DNA of 64,000 nucleotides, from NCBI GenBank assembly GCA_023251075.1, contig JAHEZM010000003.1, positions 124,001 through 188,000 of the forward strand, read 5' to 3'. Positions 62,867-64,000 of the stretch are shown here, piece by piece. Source of the stretch: Flavobacteriales bacterium. GTDB taxonomy: Bacteria; Bacteroidota; Bacteroidia; Flavobacteriales_C; GCA-002722245. Each line of letters begins with the position of its first letter. Positions within the stretch are counted from its first letter, which is position 1. Under the pieces are notes generated by a model. That model saw only the letters and a program-made list of their open reading frames with translations, did no database searches and was not told the origin of the DNA. A program made the position numbers and the translations under genes.

Positions 62867-64000
62867 ATGAGACGATTACTGTTTTCTTTTTTTTTCTTTT
62901 TATTTAGCGCTGTTGCTTTTGCCCAGTTTGGTAACTTGATTGATCCTGTAAAGTGGCATACTTCAGTAAGTAAGAAATCCGGTTGTGTTTATGAACTAAA
63001 GATGGAGATGAACTGTGATAAAGGTTTTCACATCTATTCTCAAACTCTTCCTCCCGGCCCCAACCCCACTATTTTTACATTTGAAAAAGGAAATTATGAA
63101 CTGATTGGTAAAGTAAAGGAACCTGCAGTACGTAAGATTCATGATGATGGCTTTGATATCGATATCAATGTGATAGAGAGTGGTGCGTTTGTACAGGAAA
63201 TTAAATTATTGGACGATAAAGCAATCAAAATTAAAGTCAATGTAGATTATTCTGCCTGCAATGATGAAAAATGTACTGGTGCAAATAAAGACTTTGTGTT
63301 TGATTTGAAAGGCACAGCAGCTTGTGTTTCCCAAGTGCTTCCTAAAGGAACTGTTAAACTGGTAAATCCCCCTGCTTTTGATGGCACAAAAGTAACCAAC
63401 GAACCTACTACTTTCATTATTGACGAAAGTGATATGGTTATTAGGGATACTTCCACTAAAGTCGAAAATAAAGCTTGTACAGTTAAATATTCCGAAAAAA
63501 CTAAGGATGAATCAAATTGGTGGTTGTTCTTATTGGCTTTTGGTGCTGGTGTTTTTGCGCTACTTACTCCTTGTGTTTTTCCAATGATTCCAATGACAGT
63601 GTCATTTTTTTTAAATGATGCGGAATCAAAGAAACATGGAAAATCAAAAGCCTTGTTTTTTGGAATTTCTATCATTTTAATTTTCTGTTTGATAGGAACT
63701 TTATTCAGTTTAGCTTTTGGTGGTGACGCCGCTAATTTATTGGCTACACATTGGATTCCAAATTTAATTTTCTTTTTAATTTTTATAATTTTTGCTGCTT
63801 CTTTCTTTGGCTTGTTTGAAATCACTTTACCCAGAAGATGGGTTGATGTTGCCGATAAGAATTCGGATAAAGGTGGGTACGTAGGCGTTTTCTTTATGGC
63901 GATGACTACTGTTTTAGTGTCATTTTCTTGTACTGGTCCGATTGCAGGGAGCCTATTGTTGCAAGCCTCTGAAGGAGAATTTCTCACCCCCTTAATTGGT
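62867..64000 (+). CDS. dsbD: Thiol:disulfide interchange protein DsbD, N-terminal part (runs off the window)
   Basis: 378 residues are readable from the ATG at 62867 to the window edge. The signal peptide is MRRLLFSFFFFLFSAVAFAQ. A periplasmic immunoglobulin-like alpha domain (about 20-200) includes the Cys pair in DYSACNDEKCTG. The membrane domain starts about residue 215, with the redox Cys in LLTPCVFPMIPMTVSFF and its partner in VSFSCTGPIAGSLLL. DsbD carries electrons from thioredoxin to the periplasm. The C-terminal thioredoxin domain lies beyond base 64000. A minus-strand frame in the same place is a shadow. Confidence 0.93.
   Translation, partial: MRRLLFSFFFFLFSAVAFAQFGNLIDPVKWHTSVSKKSGCVYELKMEMNCDKGFHIYSQTLPPGPNPTIFTFEKGNYELIGKVKEPAVRKIHDDGFDIDINVIESGAFVQEIKLLDDKAIKIKVNVDYSACNDEKCTGANKDFVFDLKGTAACVSQVLPKGTVKLVNPPAFDGTKVTNEPTTFIIDESDMVIRDTSTKVENKACTVKYSEKTKDESNWWLFLLAFGAGVFALLTPCVFPMIPMTVSFFLNDAESKKHGKSKALFFGISIILIFCLIGTLFSLAFGGDAANLLATHWIPNLIFFLIFIIFAASFFGLFEITLPRRWVDVADKNSDKGGYVGVFFMAMTTVLVSFSCTGPIAGSLLLQASEGEFLTPLIG

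Noticed and set aside
63247-63987. A 246-residue minus-strand open frame at the window end
   Set aside because: It lies opposite dsbD, which has a signal peptide, redox cysteines and TM helices in the plus frame; the minus frame has no recognisable domain.
1-64000. Search by eye for tRNA, rRNA, CRISPR arrays, prophage genes and full insertion sequences
   Set aside because: None could be supported; a tRNAscan or Infernal run would be needed to exclude small RNAs.

Overview
The window is AT-rich chromosomal DNA from a member of the Bacteroidota (Bacteroidetes). The evidence is consistent across the window. Five large secreted proteins end in type IX secretion system (T9SS) sorting domains: three of the gliding-motility (CHU_C, type B) kind and two of the 'YPNP' type A kind. 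Promoters resemble the Bacteroidetes TTTG / TAnnTTTG pattern, with no strong Shine-Dalgarno sequences. Family-specific forms of LeuRS, M23 peptidase, KdsD, RecQ and ferrochelatase are also present. The genus cannot be decided from the sequence. I saw no rRNA, tRNA, CRISPR array, complete insertion sequence or prophage.

Layout. 1-7184: housekeeping and envelope genes (partial ftsX, leuS with an unusual insertion, an acyltransferase, a DUF3108 protein, an M23 peptidase). 7422-13055: the most distinctive region, a GbsR/MarR-type regulator followed by seven co-directional, tightly packed genes (desaturase, DCC thiol oxidoreductase fused to a membrane domain, SRPBCC protein, DUF2071 protein, NAD(P)-binding SDR, membrane-SRPBCC protein, DUF5519 protein). 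A perfect 24-bp palindrome overlaps the predicted -33 promoter box, and a degenerate copy lies before the second gene. I infer a self-regulated, uncharacterised lipid or membrane modification cassette. 13139-17643: a small basic secreted protein, OsmC, a three-gene MacAB/Lol-like ABC exporter and a pterin dehydratase.

17809-34797 is accessory: a 1720-residue T9SS protein, several lipoproteins, a second acyltransferase and a second desaturase, PhnA, a degenerate receiver domain, a chagasin-like lipoprotein, a frameshifted M50-TPR gene and an FRG-domain protein. 35041-45570 holds a fused dehydrogenase, a metzincin-type protease with a chitin-binding module, a half-size TSUP permease and a 1415-residue PKD-like T9SS protein. 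45800-64000 returns mostly to core functions: an M20 amidohydrolase, recQ divergent from kdsD, lpdA, a HTH-phosphoribosyltransferase fusion, a PhyH dioxygenase, hemH, a GH18 chitinase, pabB-tilS and the 5' part of dsbD.

The intergenic DNA is rich in dispersed palindromic elements of at least five kinds. A ~240-bp nested inverted-repeat element is present twice, in opposite orientation, each time at a convergent gene junction. Two loci carry frameshifts at homopolymer runs, which could be either gene decay or sequencing error. The secreted metalloprotease, the GH18 chitinase and the adhesin-like giants suggest a surface-gliding or polymer-degrading lifestyle (inference).
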